From assembly GCF_037055355.1 (NCBI RefSeq), contig NZ_CP146350.1:2131001-2195000 (forward strand): a stretch of 64,000 nt of DNA, read 5' to 3'. The stretch comes from Streptomyces sp. DG1A-41. GTDB taxonomy: Bacteria; Actinomycetota; Actinomycetes; Streptomycetales; Streptomycetaceae. The position numbers were made by a program, and so were the translations under genes. Under the pieces are notes generated by a model. The model was not told the DNA's origin. It saw only the letters and a list, made by a program, of their open reading frames with translations, and ran no database searches. Every line of letters starts with the position of its first letter. The stretch's first letter is position 1. Positions 16,768 to 26,196 of this stretch are shown one piece after another.

Positions 16768-18555
16768 ATGACCGACACCACCAAGACCACCCCCGCCGCC
16801 CGCGGACTCATCCCGCTCCCCCGCGCCGCGGCCCGCGCGCTCCTCCTCGCCGGAGGCATCGCCACCGCCGCCACCGCCTTCCTCGCCTGGACCTGGACCG
16901 ACGAGTTCCCCGGCGACCTCACCATCAACGGCTACCCCGGCGGCCTGCAATGGCTCACCTTCGCCGCCGGCCTCCTCACCGCCCTCTTCGCCCTCGCCCT
17001 CTACGGCGTCCGCGGCACCGGCTGGCTCCTGCCCGCCCGCAACAACGCCCCCCTCACCCTCGCGGCCCTCGGCAGCTTCGGCACCACCTGGTTCACCGTC
17101 ATCGCCATCAGCGTCGAACTCGGCGGCGTCGTCAACCTCGAACCCGGCGCCTGGGCAGCGGCCATCGCCTCCCTGCTGCCCGTCCTGGGCGCCTTCGCCC
17201 TCCCCCAACAGGGCATCGGCCAGGACAGCACCAGGGAAAGCCTGAAGGCGTACATCGCCAAGCCCGACGCGATCCCCGCACCCCAGCCCCTCTCCCCCTG
17301 GCTGGAACGCGCCGCCATCACCCTCGCCACCATCCTCGGCCTCGCCGTCTTCACCTACGGCATCGACACCGCGTACGGCGAACTCTTCATCGGCTACCTC
17401 ATCGTCGTCGTCTTCTTCGTCTGGGCCATGCACACCGCCGGCCTCATGGACCGCTTCTCCCGCCTCGTCGCCCACAACCGCAGCTTCACGCTCGCCATGG
17501 GCTTCCTCGCGGCGATAGCGTTCCCCTTCACCCAGACCGACGACCACTACGCCAACATCGGCGTCAACATCCTGATCTTCGGGACCGTCGCCCTCGGCCT
17601 CAACATCGTCGTCGGCCTCGCCGGCCTCCTCGACCTCGGATACGTCGCCTTCCTCGGCGTCGGCGCCTACACCGCCGCCCTGGTCTCCGGCTCCGAGTTC
17701 TCCACCTTCTCCGGCGTCCAGTTCCCCTTCTGGGCCGCCGCCCTCACCGGCGCCGCCGCCTCCCTGATCTTCGGCGTCCTCATCGGCGCCCCGACCCTGC
17801 GGCTGCGCGGCGATTACCTCGCCATCGTCACCCTCGGCTTCGGAGAGATCTTCCGCATCGCCGTCAACAACATGGATGGCGACTCCGGCCCCGACGTCAC
17901 CAACGGGCCCAACGGCATCCCGTCCATCCCCGACCTGAACATGTTCGGGTTCAACTTCGGCCAGGCCCACGACATCGGCGGATTCACCCTCGGCCGATTC
18001 GCCAACTACTACCTGCTGATGGTCCTCATCATGGCCATCGTGGTCCTGGTGTACACGCGTGCGGCGGACTCCCGCATCGGCCGCTCCTGGATCGCCATCC
18101 GCGAGGACGAGACCGCCGCCACCGCCATGGGCATCAACGGCTTCCGCGTCAAACTCGTCGCCTTCGCCCTCGGCGCCGCCCTCGCCGGCCTCGCCGGCAC
18201 CGTCAGCGCCCACGTCACCTACAGCGTGGTCCCCACGCCGTACCAGTTCGCCGGCTCCACCCCGCCCAACTCCGCGTTCCTCCTGGCCGCGGTCGTCCTC
18301 GGCGGCATGGGCACGGTCGCCGGACCGCTCCTCGGCGCGGCCCTGCTCTACCTGCTCCCCGAGAAGCTGGTCTTCCTCCAGGACAAGTCGCTCCTCGCCT
18401 TCGGCATCGCGCTCATCCTGCTGATGCGCTTCCGCCCCGAAGGCATCATCGCCAACCGCCGGCGCCAGCTCGAATTCCACGAGACCGGCCAACTCGACGT
18501 ACCCAAACAGACCACGCTGACCGACGAACCGGCCGTCACCAAGGCGGGGGCGTAA
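16768..18555 (+). CDS. livM: Branched-chain amino acid ABC transporter permease LivM
   Basis: A 595-residue permease, longer than typical LivM (about 350-450) because of an extra N-terminal part with several membrane segments (residues 1-200); the conserved LivM core starts near residue 240 with VNILIFGTVALGLNIVVGLAG. The EAA-like loop occurs at ADSRIGRSWIAIREDE. The ATG at 16768 has AGGG 10 bp upstream; a GTG at 16759, overlapping the livH stop, is a possible alternative start. Forms the channel with LivH. Confidence 0.93.
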   Translation: MTDTTKTTPAARGLIPLPRAAARALLLAGGIATAATAFLAWTWTDEFPGDLTINGYPGGLQWLTFAAGLLTALFALALYGVRGTGWLLPARNNAPLTLAALGSFGTTWFTVIAISVELGGVVNLEPGAWAAAIASLLPVLGAFALPQQGIGQDSTRESLKAYIAKPDAIPAPQPLSPWLERAAITLATILGLAVFTYGIDTAYGELFIGYLIVVVFFVWAMHTAGLMDRFSRLVAHNRSFTLAMGFLAAIAFPFTQTDDHYANIGVNILIFGTVALGLNIVVGLAGLLDLGYVAFLGVGAYTAALVSGSEFSTFSGVQFPFWAAALTGAAASLIFGVLIGAPTLRLRGDYLAIVTLGFGEIFRIAVNNMDGDSGPDVTNGPNGIPSIPDLNMFGFNFGQAHDIGGFTLGRFANYYLLMVLIMAIVVLVYTRAADSRIGRSWIAIREDETAATAMGINGFRVKLVAFALGAALAGLAGTVSAHVTYSVVPTPYQFAGSTPPNSAFLLAAVVLGGMGTVAGPLLGAALLYLLPEKLVFLQDKSLLAFGIALILLMRFRPEGIIANRRRQLEFHETGQLDVPKQTTLTDEPAVTKAGA

Positions 18556-18560
18556 CCATC

Positions 18561-19423
<863 letters not shown>

Positions 19424-19427
<4 letters not shown>

Positions 19428-20140
19428 CCGCACTCCTCGAGGTCGAAGACCTCCGGGTCTCCTACGGCAAGATCGAAGCCGTCAAAGGCATCTCCTTCAG
19501 CGTCGAGGCCGGCCAGGTCGTCACCCTCATCGGCACCAACGGCGCCGGCAAGACGACCACGCTGCGCACGCTGTCCGGCCTGCTGAAGCCCACCTCCGGA
19601 AAGATCGTCTTCGACGGCAAGCCCCTGACCGGGGTCCCCGCCCACAAGATCGTCTCACTGGGCCTCGCCCACTCCCCCGAAGGCCGGCACATCTTCCCCC
19701 GCCTCACCATCGCGGAGAACCTCCAGCTCGGCGCGTTCCTCCGCAAGGACAAGGAAGGCATCGAGAAGGACATCCAGCGCGCCTACGACCTCTTCCCCAT
19801 CCTCGGGGAACGCCGTAAGCAAGCCGCGGGAACCCTCTCCGGCGGCGAGCAGCAGATGCTCGCCATGGGCCGCGCCCTGATGTCCCAGCCCAAGCTCCTC
19901 ATGCTCGACGAGCCCTCCATGGGCCTCTCGCCGATCATGATGCAGAAGATCATGGCCACGATCTCCGAGCTGAAGTCCCAGGGCACGACCATCCTGCTCG
20001 TCGAACAGAACGCCCAGGCGGCGCTCTCGCTCGCCGACCAGGGCCACGTCATGGAAGTCGGCAACGTCGTCCTCTCCGGGACGGGGCAGGACCTGCTGCA
20101 CGACGAGTCGGTGCGGAAGGCGTACCTCGGCGAGGACTGA
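19424..20140 (+). CDS. livF: Branched-chain amino acid ABC transporter ATP-binding protein LivF
   Basis: A 238-residue ABC ATPase, partner of LivG. Walker A is GTNGAGKTT, the Q-loop region has LGLAHSPEGRHIFP, the signature is LSGGEQQMLAMGRAL, Walker B is LLMLDEP and the switch His position is replaced by Gln in LLVEQNA, as is normal for LivF. The start GTG at 19424 overlaps the livG stop (GTGA) and has AGGGAG 7 bp upstream, so the two ATPases are translationally coupled. Last gene of the transporter locus. Confidence 0.95.
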
Positions 20141-20163
20141 GGTCCGGCCTGTACGTGCATACG

Positions 20164-20200
20164 AAGAGGCCCGCCCCCATTCGAAGGGGGCGGGCCTCTT
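20164..20200. terminator. Bidirectional terminator between livF and pdtaR
   Basis: AAGAGGCCCGCCCCC pairs perfectly over 15 bp with GGGGGCGGGCCTCTT across a 7-nt loop (ATTCGAA). It sits between two converging genes, 23 bp after livF and 9 bp after the pdtaR stop, and serves both strands. Confidence 0.9.
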
Positions 20201-20209
20201 GTTCCGCTC

Positions 20210-20866
20210 TCAGCCCTTGTTCGCCTTCTTCTCCTCGGCGTCCTGGATGACCGCCTCCGCGACCTGCTGCATCGACATCCGCCGGTCCATCGACGTCTTC
20301 TGGATCCACCGGAACGCGGCGGGCTCGGTCAGCCCGTACTCCGTCTGGAGGATCGACTTGGCCCGGTCCACGAGCTTGCGCGTCTCCAGCCGCAGCGTGA
20401 GGTCCGCGACCTCCTTCTCCAGCTCCTTCAGCTCCGTGAAACGCGAGACGGCCATCTCGATCGCCGGCACGACGTCCGTCTTGCTGAACGGCTTCACCAG
20501 ATAGGCCATGGCACCCGCGTCCCGGGCCCGCTCCACGAGGTCGCGCTGCGAGAAGGCGGTCAGCATCAGCACCGGCGCGATGCTCTCCTCGGCGATCTTC
20601 TCCGCCGCGGAGATACCGTCCAGCTTCGGCATCTTCACGTCCAGGATCACCAGGTCGGGCCGGTGCTCACGAGCCAGCTCCACGGCCTGCTCCCCGTCCC
20701 CGGCCTCACCGACGACGGTGTAGCCCTCCTCCTCCAGCATCTCTTTGAGATCGAGCCGGATCAGGGCCTCGTCCTCGGCGATGACGACCCGCGTCGTCAT
20801 CGGAGGCACGTGCGACTTGTCCTCATCAGGCACGTCAACAGGCTGGGGCGACTCGGGGGCGCTCAC
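20210..20866 (-). CDS. pdtaR: ANTAR-domain response regulator PdtaR
   Basis: A 218-residue response regulator with a short N-terminal extension, a receiver domain (residues about 25-145; phospho-acceptor Asp76 in LVILDVKMP, Lys in YLVKPFS) and a C-terminal ANTAR RNA-binding domain (about 150-210; LVDRAKSILQTEYGLTEPAA). ANTAR regulators bind paired hairpins in nascent RNA and prevent termination; the mycobacterial PdtaS/PdtaR system is the closest characterised relative. The kinase gene is not in the window. The GTG at 20866 follows AAGGAG by 6 bp. Next to it upstream lies a tRNA gene on the other strand. Confidence 0.95.
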   Translation of the reverse strand: MSAPESPQPVDVPDEDKSHVPPMTTRVVIAEDEALIRLDLKEMLEEEGYTVVGEAGDGEQAVELAREHRPDLVILDVKMPKLDGISAAEKIAEESIAPVLMLTAFSQRDLVERARDAGAMAYLVKPFSKTDVVPAIEMAVSRFTELKELEKEVADLTLRLETRKLVDRAKSILQTEYGLTEPAAFRWIQKTSMDRRMSMQQVAEAVIQDAEEKKANKG

Positions 20867-20969
20867 GTGGGCTCCTTGGTACGGGGCAGGCCGGTACTGC
20901 TCCCAAGAGCGTACCTAGCTGCGGTATGGTGGTCAGGCGGAGGGTCGAGGTCAACCTTCGATTCACCGG

Positions 20970-21044
20970 GCCCCGGTAGCCCAATTGGCAGCAGGCAATG
21001 GATTCAAAACCCATACAGTGTCGGTTCGAGTCCGACCCGGGGCA
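20970..21044 (+). tRNA. tRNA with CAA (Leu) anticodon on a class I body
   Basis: A 75-nt cloverleaf: acceptor GCCCCGG/CCGGGGC with discriminator A, D-arm GCCC/AGGC with a GG in the loop, anticodon stem ATGGA/CCCAT with one A-C pair next to the loop, loop TTCAAAA (anticodon CAA at 21005-21007), variable loop only 5 nt (ACAGT), and T-arm GTCGG-TTCGAGT-CCGAC. CCA is not encoded. CAA should read UUG leucine codons, but bacterial leucine tRNAs are class II with a long variable arm, which is absent here. The true amino-acid identity is therefore open. A terminator hairpin follows 36 bp downstream. Confidence 0.85.
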
Positions 21045-21079
21045 CTTTTCCTTAGTTTCCAAGGTCACCACTTAGAAGT

Positions 21080-21111
21080 GGATGTCCACGTTCTCGTGAA
21101 CATCCGCTTTT
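21080..21111 (+). terminator. Terminator hairpin after the tRNA gene
   Basis: GGATGTCCACG and CGTGAACATCC pair over 11 positions with a single C-A mismatch and a TTCT loop, then GCTTTT. It lies between the tRNA and the LAGLIDADG gene, so the two are probably separate transcripts. Confidence 0.7.
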
Positions 21112-21149
21112 GCTGCGTGTCGACGTGATCACAGTCCCACAGTGGCCAT

Positions 21150-21896
21150 ATGTACGACCTCAGCACGCGCAAGCGAGCACTCGCGCTGGTAGCTCAGGGC
21201 CGCAGCCTGAACTCGGTGAGCCGCGAAACGGGCATCTCCCGGGCGGCGATCCGCTCCTGGCAGGACCGTCTCGAGCCGAGGACCCGACTGGCGCAGCCAG
21301 ACCCCGGGCCGCCCGCCGACGAGGGCGCGTACGCCTACCTACTGGGCCTCTATCTCGGCGATGGCTGCATCAGCGGCCACCCCCGCGGCACCGGCTATTA
21401 CCTGAGAATCGCGTGCGCGAACTCTTGGCCGGGTCTGATCGAAGCATGCGAAGGCGCCATGCGCACCATCAACCCGACCGGGTGCGCCTCTCGCGTTCAA
21501 GCACAGGGATACGTCTCAGTGGTCAGCTACAGCAGGCACTGGCCGTACCTCTTCCCCCAGCACGGGCCCGGCAAGAAACACGAACGCCGCATCGCCCTCG
21601 AACCCTGGCAACAGGTCATCGTCGACAACCACCCCTGGGAGTTCATCCGGGGGCTTATCCACTCCGACGGCTGCCGGATCACCAACTGGACGACCCGCCT
21701 CGTGGGCGGTGAGCGGAAGCGCTACGAATATCCCCGGTACTTCTTCACCAACCTCTCGGCCGACATCATCCGACTTTTTACCATCACCCTCGACCAGGTC
21801 GGCGTCGAATGGAAGCAGACCAACGCACGCAACATCTCCGTCGCCCGCAAAGCCTCCGTAGCCCTCATGGACGCCCACGTAGGACCCAAGTACTGA
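21150..21896 (+). CDS. Free-standing HTH + LAGLIDADG endonuclease-like protein
   Basis: A 248-residue protein. Residues about 8-42 form a transposase/Hin-like helix-turn-helix (ALALVAQGRSLNSVSRETG). Two LAGLIDADG motifs follow: YLLGLYLGDGC (Asp71) and FIRGLIHSDGC (Asp173), spaced by 102 residues as in monomeric homing endonucleases. Both catalytic-type acidic residues are kept, so cleavage is possible. The gene is not inside an intron or intein. Related HTH-LAGLIDADG proteins recur in actinobacteria; WhiA has the same two parts in reverse order and acts as a regulator. The ATG at 21150 has no good ribosome binding site. It starts 105 bp after the unusual tRNA and ends 7 bp from pyk. Confidence 0.8.
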   Translation: MYDLSTRKRALALVAQGRSLNSVSRETGISRAAIRSWQDRLEPRTRLAQPDPGPPADEGAYAYLLGLYLGDGCISGHPRGTGYYLRIACANSWPGLIEACEGAMRTINPTGCASRVQAQGYVSVVSYSRHWPYLFPQHGPGKKHERRIALEPWQQVIVDNHPWEFIRGLIHSDGCRITNWTTRLVGGERKRYEYPRYFFTNLSADIIRLFTITLDQVGVEWKQTNARNISVARKASVALMDAHVGPKY

Positions 21897-21903
21897 CGAC
21901 GCG

Positions 21904-23340
21904 CTACTTCGGGCTGTCGTCCTCGCCGATGTGGTGGACGCGGACCATGTTCGTCGAGCCGGAGACGCCGGGAGGGGAGCCGGCCGTGATGACAACCGTG
22001 TCGCCCTTTTGGCAGCGGCCGTAGCGCAGGAGCAGTTCGTCGACCTGGTCGACCATCGCGTCCGTGGAGTCCACGCATGGCCCGAGGAAGGTCTCGACGC
22101 CCCAGGTGAGGCTGAGTTGGGAGCGGGTGGCCTGGTCGGGGGTGAAGGCGAGGAGGGGGATCGGGGAGCGGTAGCGGGAGAGGCGGCGGGCTGTGTCGCC
22201 GGATTGAGTGAAGGCGACCAGGAATCGCGCGCCGAGGAAGTCGCCCATTTCGGCTGCCGCTCGGGCTACCGCGCCGCCCTGGGTGCGGGGTTTGTTGCGT
22301 TCCGTCAGGGGCGGGAGGCCTTTGGCCAGGATATCTTCCTCGGCCGCTTCGACGATGCGGGCCATGGTGGTGACCGTTTCGATCGCGTGTTTGCCGACGC
22401 TTGTTTCGCCGGAGAGCATGACGGCGTCTGTGCCGTCGATGACGGCGTTGGCGACGTCGGAGGCCTCCGCGCGGGTCGGGCGGGCGTTGTCGATCATCGA
22501 GTCGAGCATTTGTGTGGCGACGATGACGGGTTTGGCGTTGCGCTTGGCCAGTTTGATGGCGCGCTTTTGGACGATGGGGACCTGTTCCAGCGGCATTTCG
22601 ACGCCGAGGTCTCCGCGCGCGACCATGATGCCGTCGAATGCCGCGACGATGTCGTCGATGTTCTCCACTGCCTGGGGTTTTTCGACCTTGGCGATGACGG
22701 GGAGGCGGCGGCCTTCCTCGTCCATGATGCGGTGGACGTCCTGGATGTCGCGGCCGGTGCGGACGAAGGAGAGGGCGATGACGTCGGCGCCGGTGCGCAG
22801 GGCCCAGCGGAGGTCGTCCTCGTCCTTTTTGGAGAGGGCGGGGACGGAGACGGCGGCGCCGGGGAGGTTGAGGCCCTTGTGGTCGGAGATGACGCCGCCT
22901 TCGACGACGGTGGTGTGGACGCTGGGGCCGTCGACCTCGGTGACTTCCAGGCAGACCTTGCCGTCGTCGACGAGGATGCGTTCGCCGGTGGTGACGTCGT
23001 CGGCGAGGCCGGCGTAGGTGGTGCCGCAGGTGGTGCGGTCGCCTTCGACGCCTTCTTCGACGGTGAGGGTGAAGGTGTCGCCGCGTTCGAGGAGTACGGG
23101 GCCTTCGGCGAAGCGGCCGAGCCGGATTTTCGGGCCTTGAAGGTCGGCGAGGACGCCGACGCTGCGGCCGGTTTCGTCGGCGGCCTTGCGTACCCGGTGG
23201 TAGCGCTCCTCGTGTTCGGCGTGTTCGCCGTGGCTGAGGTTGAAGCGTGCTACGTCCATTCCGGCGTCGACCAGGGCTTTGATCTGGTCGTACGAGTCGG
23301 TGGCGGGCCCAAGAGTGCAGACGATCTTTGCTCGGCGCAT
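21904..23340 (-). CDS. pyk: Pyruvate kinase
   Basis: A 478-residue pyruvate kinase, converting phosphoenolpyruvate and ADP to pyruvate and ATP in glycolysis. The N-terminus RRAKIVCTLGPAT, the metal/PEP site IAKVEKPQAVENIDDI (active-site Lys in this block), the MVARGDLGVE motif and the C-terminal allosteric domain (from about residue 360) are all present. Length is typical. Streptomycetes usually have two pyk genes; which paralogue this is cannot be proven from the window. Both its neighbours are oriented such that it is a single-gene unit; the ribosome binding site before the ATG at 23340 is weak. Confidence 0.97.
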   Translation of the reverse strand: MRRAKIVCTLGPATDSYDQIKALVDAGMDVARFNLSHGEHAEHEERYHRVRKAADETGRSVGVLADLQGPKIRLGRFAEGPVLLERGDTFTLTVEEGVEGDRTTCGTTYAGLADDVTTGERILVDDGKVCLEVTEVDGPSVHTTVVEGGVISDHKGLNLPGAAVSVPALSKKDEDDLRWALRTGADVIALSFVRTGRDIQDVHRIMDEEGRRLPVIAKVEKPQAVENIDDIVAAFDGIMVARGDLGVEMPLEQVPIVQKRAIKLAKRNAKPVIVATQMLDSMIDNARPTRAEASDVANAVIDGTDAVMLSGETSVGKHAIETVTTMARIVEAAEEDILAKGLPPLTERNKPRTQGGAVARAAAEMGDFLGARFLVAFTQSGDTARRLSRYRSPIPLLAFTPDQATRSQLSLTWGVETFLGPCVDSTDAMVDQVDELLLRYGRCQKGDTVVITAGSPPGVSGSTNMVRVHHIGEDDSPK

Positions 23341-23496
23341 GGTCCGAGCCTATGAGTTACCGACCGGTAGAGAATTGGTCGAGCGTGACGACTCAACAGA
23401 CTTTGAGTGAAGCGTTATTGACAAGCGTTGAATTGTGCGGCGGCGTGCTCCGATGAGCACCCCGGGGAATTCGGTCGGGTTCTCGAAACGGTCCGG

Positions 23497-24216
23497 CTAG
23501 AGCTGCGGCGGCACCATCGTGAAGCGGGCGTTGATCTGGGCGTGGACCCGCTGGCGTTGGGGTTCGAGGTCGAGGGGGGCCGCCGGGGCGGCCTCGGCGG
23601 CGCTGCCGAAGGCGGCGGAGCGTGCGCGGCCGGGGGCCTGGGGGTAGGGCGGCTGGGTGTTCTCGGCGCCGATGTCGGCGAGTTCGACGAGGGAGGCGAG
23701 GGTGGTGCCGAGGGCCTCGGCGTATTCGCGGGCGCGCTGGACGGCTTCCTGTACGGCCTTCTTGCGGGCTTCGCGGTGGGCGGGTGAGTCGGGGCGCAGG
23801 GCCCACCAGGGGCCGTCGACGCGGGTGAGTTCGAGGTCGGCGAGGCGGGTGGTGAGTTCGCCGAGGGCGGTGAAGTCGGTGAGTTCGGCGGTGACGTGGA
23901 CGGTGCCGTGGTAGGTGCGGACGCGTTCGCCGCGGCCGTGTTTGGTGAGTTCGGGGGTGATGGAGAAGGCGCCGGTCTCCAGGCGTTCGACGGCGTCGCC
24001 GTAGGACTTGACGAGGTCGAGGACGCCGGTGTTGCGGTGGGTGAGGTCGTCGAGGGCGGAGCGGCGGTCGCGGCCGCGGGCGGCGATGGTGATGCCTATG
24101 CGGGCGATCTCGGGGTCGACTTCGAGGCGGGCCTCGCCGCGGACGGCGATGCGGGGGGCGTCGGGCGTGCCGTAGGGGACGGCGGGCTGGGAGGCGTCTG
24201 ACGTGGGTGCGGTCAT
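23497..24216 (-). CDS. SIMPL (DUF541) domain protein
   Basis: A 239-residue protein made almost entirely of a SIMPL/DUF541 domain: VRGEARLEVDPEIARIGITI at the start and ARKKAVQEAVQRAREYAEALG near residue 150. No signal peptide or membrane segment is evident, so unlike many family members it is probably cytoplasmic. The family (BP26, YggE) is linked to oxidative stress but has no proven biochemical activity. The ATG at 24216 is chosen because the conserved region begins soon after; an upstream extension to 24312 lacks family similarity. Divergent from the 5'-nucleotidase gene. Confidence 0.85.
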   Translation of the reverse strand: MTAPTSDASQPAVPYGTPDAPRIAVRGEARLEVDPEIARIGITIAARGRDRRSALDDLTHRNTGVLDLVKSYGDAVERLETGAFSITPELTKHGRGERVRTYHGTVHVTAELTDFTALGELTTRLADLELTRVDGPWWALRPDSPAHREARKKAVQEAVQRAREYAEALGTTLASLVELADIGAENTQPPYPQAPGRARSAAFGSAAEAAPAAPLDLEPQRQRVHAQINARFTMVPPQL

Positions 24217-24306
24217 ACGTCCCACTCTGTCATGTCTTGGCTGGCCACAGGCGTGGAGCGGGCGGGCCGAGTCATCAGATCGCAACCTGTTGGGGCTGTT
24301 GCGGCC

Positions 24307-24361
24307 GGTCATGAGCGGGTCAGAATCTACGCGCGTTATCTACGCGCGTCGTTCACAGATT
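24307..24361 (+). promoter_or_regulatory. Possible PHO box and tandem 12-bp repeat upstream of the 5'-nucleotidase gene
   Basis: Two adjacent 11-nt units, GGTCATGAGCG and GGTCAGAATCT (24307-24328), match the GKTCA core of the Streptomyces PhoP direct repeat; a third core, GTTCA at 24351, is in the same 11-nt phase. Between them ATCTACGCGCGT is repeated (24325-24336 and 24338-24349). The site lies 17-70 bp upstream of the nucleotidase ATG. PhoP control is an inference. Confidence 0.4.
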
Positions 24362-24377
24362 CCTCGAGGAGCCAGAC

Positions 24378-26183
24378 ATGCCGTTGAACCGCCGGAAGTT
24401 CCTGGAGAAGTCCGCCGTGACCGGGGCGGGGGTGGCGCTGGCCGGTGCGGTCCCGGCGCCGGGTGCGCAGGCGGCCGAGGCGCGCGAGGGCGAGCGGGGT
24501 GTGAAGCGGTACGCCTTCACCGTGCTGGGGACGACGGACCTGCACGGCAATGTCTTCAACTGGGACTACTTCACGGACAAGGAGTTCGACGACAGGGACC
24601 ACAACGACGTCGGTCTGGCCAAGGTCTCGACTCTGGTGAACCGTGTCCGCGAGGAGAAGGGCCGCCGCAACACGCTGTTGATCGACGCGGGCGACACCAT
24701 CCAGGGCACGCAGTTGTCGTACTACTACGCGAAGGTCGACCCGATCACGGCCGAGGGCGGCCCGGTGCACCCGATGGCGCAGGCGATGAACGCCATGGGC
24801 TACGACGCGGCGGCGCTGGGCAACCACGAGTTCAACTACGGCATCCCGGTGCTGCGGAAGTTCGAGCAGCAGTGCCGTTTCCCGCTGCTGGGGGCGAACG
24901 CGCTGGACGCGAAGACGCTGCGGCCGGCGTTCGCGCCGTACAGCATGCACCGGCTGCGCACGCCGTTCGGGCGGGATGTGAAGGTGGCGGTGCTGGGTCT
25001 GACGAACCCGGGGATCGCGATCTGGGACAAGGCGAACGTGCAGGGGAAGATGACGTTCCCGGGTCTGGAGGAGCAGGCGGCGAAGTGGGTGCCGAAGCTG
25101 CGGTCGATGGGCGCGGACGTCGTCATCGTGTCGGCGCACAGTGGTTCGTCGGGGACGTCGTCCTACGGTGACCAGCTGCCGTACATCGAGAACGCGGCGG
25201 GGCTGGTGGCGGAGCAGGTGCCGGGCATCGACGCGATCCTGGTCGGGCACGCGCACACGGAGATTCCCGAGTACTTCGTGACGAACAAGAGGACGGGCAA
25301 GCAGGTCGTGCTGTCCGAGCCGCTGAAGTGGGGGCAGCGGCTGACGCTCTTCGACTTCGAGCTGGTCTGGGAGAAGGGCTGCTGGAAGGTCGAGAAGGTG
25401 GGCGCTCAGGTCCTGAACTCCAACACCGTGGAGGAGGACCCGAAGATCGTGGCGCTGCTGTCGGACGAGCACGAGAAGGTCGTGGCGTACGTCAACCAGG
25501 TCATCGGCACGAACGCGGCGGAGATGACGTCGGCCGAGGCGCCGTACAAGGATGTACCGATCATCGATCTGATCAACCACATCCAGGCGGACACGGTGAA
25601 GCGGGCCCTGGCGGGCACGGAGCACGCCGCGCTGCCGGTGCTGTCGCAGGCGGCGTGCTTCTCGCGCTCCGCACGGATTCCGGCGGGCGAGGTGACGATC
25701 CGGGACGTGGCGGGTCTGTATGTCTTCGAGAACACGCTGGAGGCGCGTCTGATGACAGGTGCGCAGATGAAGGCGTATCTGGAGTTCTCGGCGAACTACT
25801 TCGTGCAGACGGCGCCGGGTGCTCCGGTGGATCCGGCGAAGCTGACCAACGCGAACGGCACGCCGGACTACAACTACGACGTGGTGAGCGGTCTTTCGTA
25901 CGAGATCGACATCGCGAAGCCGGCCGGTTCGCGGGTGACGAATGTGCGGTTCGAGGGGCAGCCCCTCGCGGACGACGCGACGTTCGTGTTCGCGGTGAAC
26001 AACTACCGGGCCAACGGCGGCGGCAACTTCCCGCACGTCGCCGCCGCGCGGTTGCTGTGGTCGAACTCGGACGAGATCCGCAACACCATGATCGCCTGGG
26101 TGAAGGCGAAGGGGGCCATCGATCCGGCCGGGTTCGCGGCGGTGGACTGGAAGCTCACGCGGAACGGCACGCCCGTCTTCTGA
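24378..26183 (+). CDS. Tat-exported bifunctional metallophosphatase/5'-nucleotidase
   Basis: A 601-residue UshA/CpdB-type enzyme that releases phosphate from extracellular nucleotides. The N-terminus NRRKFLEKSAVTGAG is a twin-arginine signal with AQA cleavage near residue 35. The calcineurin-like metallophosphatase domain shows TTDLHGN, DAGDTIQG, GNHEFNYG, an HSG-containing block and GHAHTEIP, supplying the two-metal ligands. The C-terminal 5'-nucleotidase domain (from about residue 370) contains the substrate-stacking region SYEIDIAKPAG and NNYRANGGGNFPH. GAGGAG lies 6 bp before the ATG. It converges on the DesB-like gene. Confidence 0.93.
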   Translation: MPLNRRKFLEKSAVTGAGVALAGAVPAPGAQAAEAREGERGVKRYAFTVLGTTDLHGNVFNWDYFTDKEFDDRDHNDVGLAKVSTLVNRVREEKGRRNTLLIDAGDTIQGTQLSYYYAKVDPITAEGGPVHPMAQAMNAMGYDAAALGNHEFNYGIPVLRKFEQQCRFPLLGANALDAKTLRPAFAPYSMHRLRTPFGRDVKVAVLGLTNPGIAIWDKANVQGKMTFPGLEEQAAKWVPKLRSMGADVVIVSAHSGSSGTSSYGDQLPYIENAAGLVAEQVPGIDAILVGHAHTEIPEYFVTNKRTGKQVVLSEPLKWGQRLTLFDFELVWEKGCWKVEKVGAQVLNSNTVEEDPKIVALLSDEHEKVVAYVNQVIGTNAAEMTSAEAPYKDVPIIDLINHIQADTVKRALAGTEHAALPVLSQAACFSRSARIPAGEVTIRDVAGLYVFENTLEARLMTGAQMKAYLEFSANYFVQTAPGAPVDPAKLTNANGTPDYNYDVVSGLSYEIDIAKPAGSRVTNVRFEGQPLADDATFVFAVNNYRANGGGNFPHVAAARLLWSNSDEIRNTMIAWVKAKGAIDPAGFAAVDWKLTRNGTPVF

Positions 26184-26196
26184 GCCGCGGGCTTCG

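Noticed and set aside
20970..21896. Integrative element using the tRNA as attachment site
   Set aside because: No integrase gene and no second copy of the tRNA 3' end was seen in the region; the LAGLIDADG gene stands alone.
21150..21896. LAGLIDADG gene as part of an intein or group I intron
   Set aside because: It has its own start and stop, no splice-junction residues and no interrupted host gene on either side.
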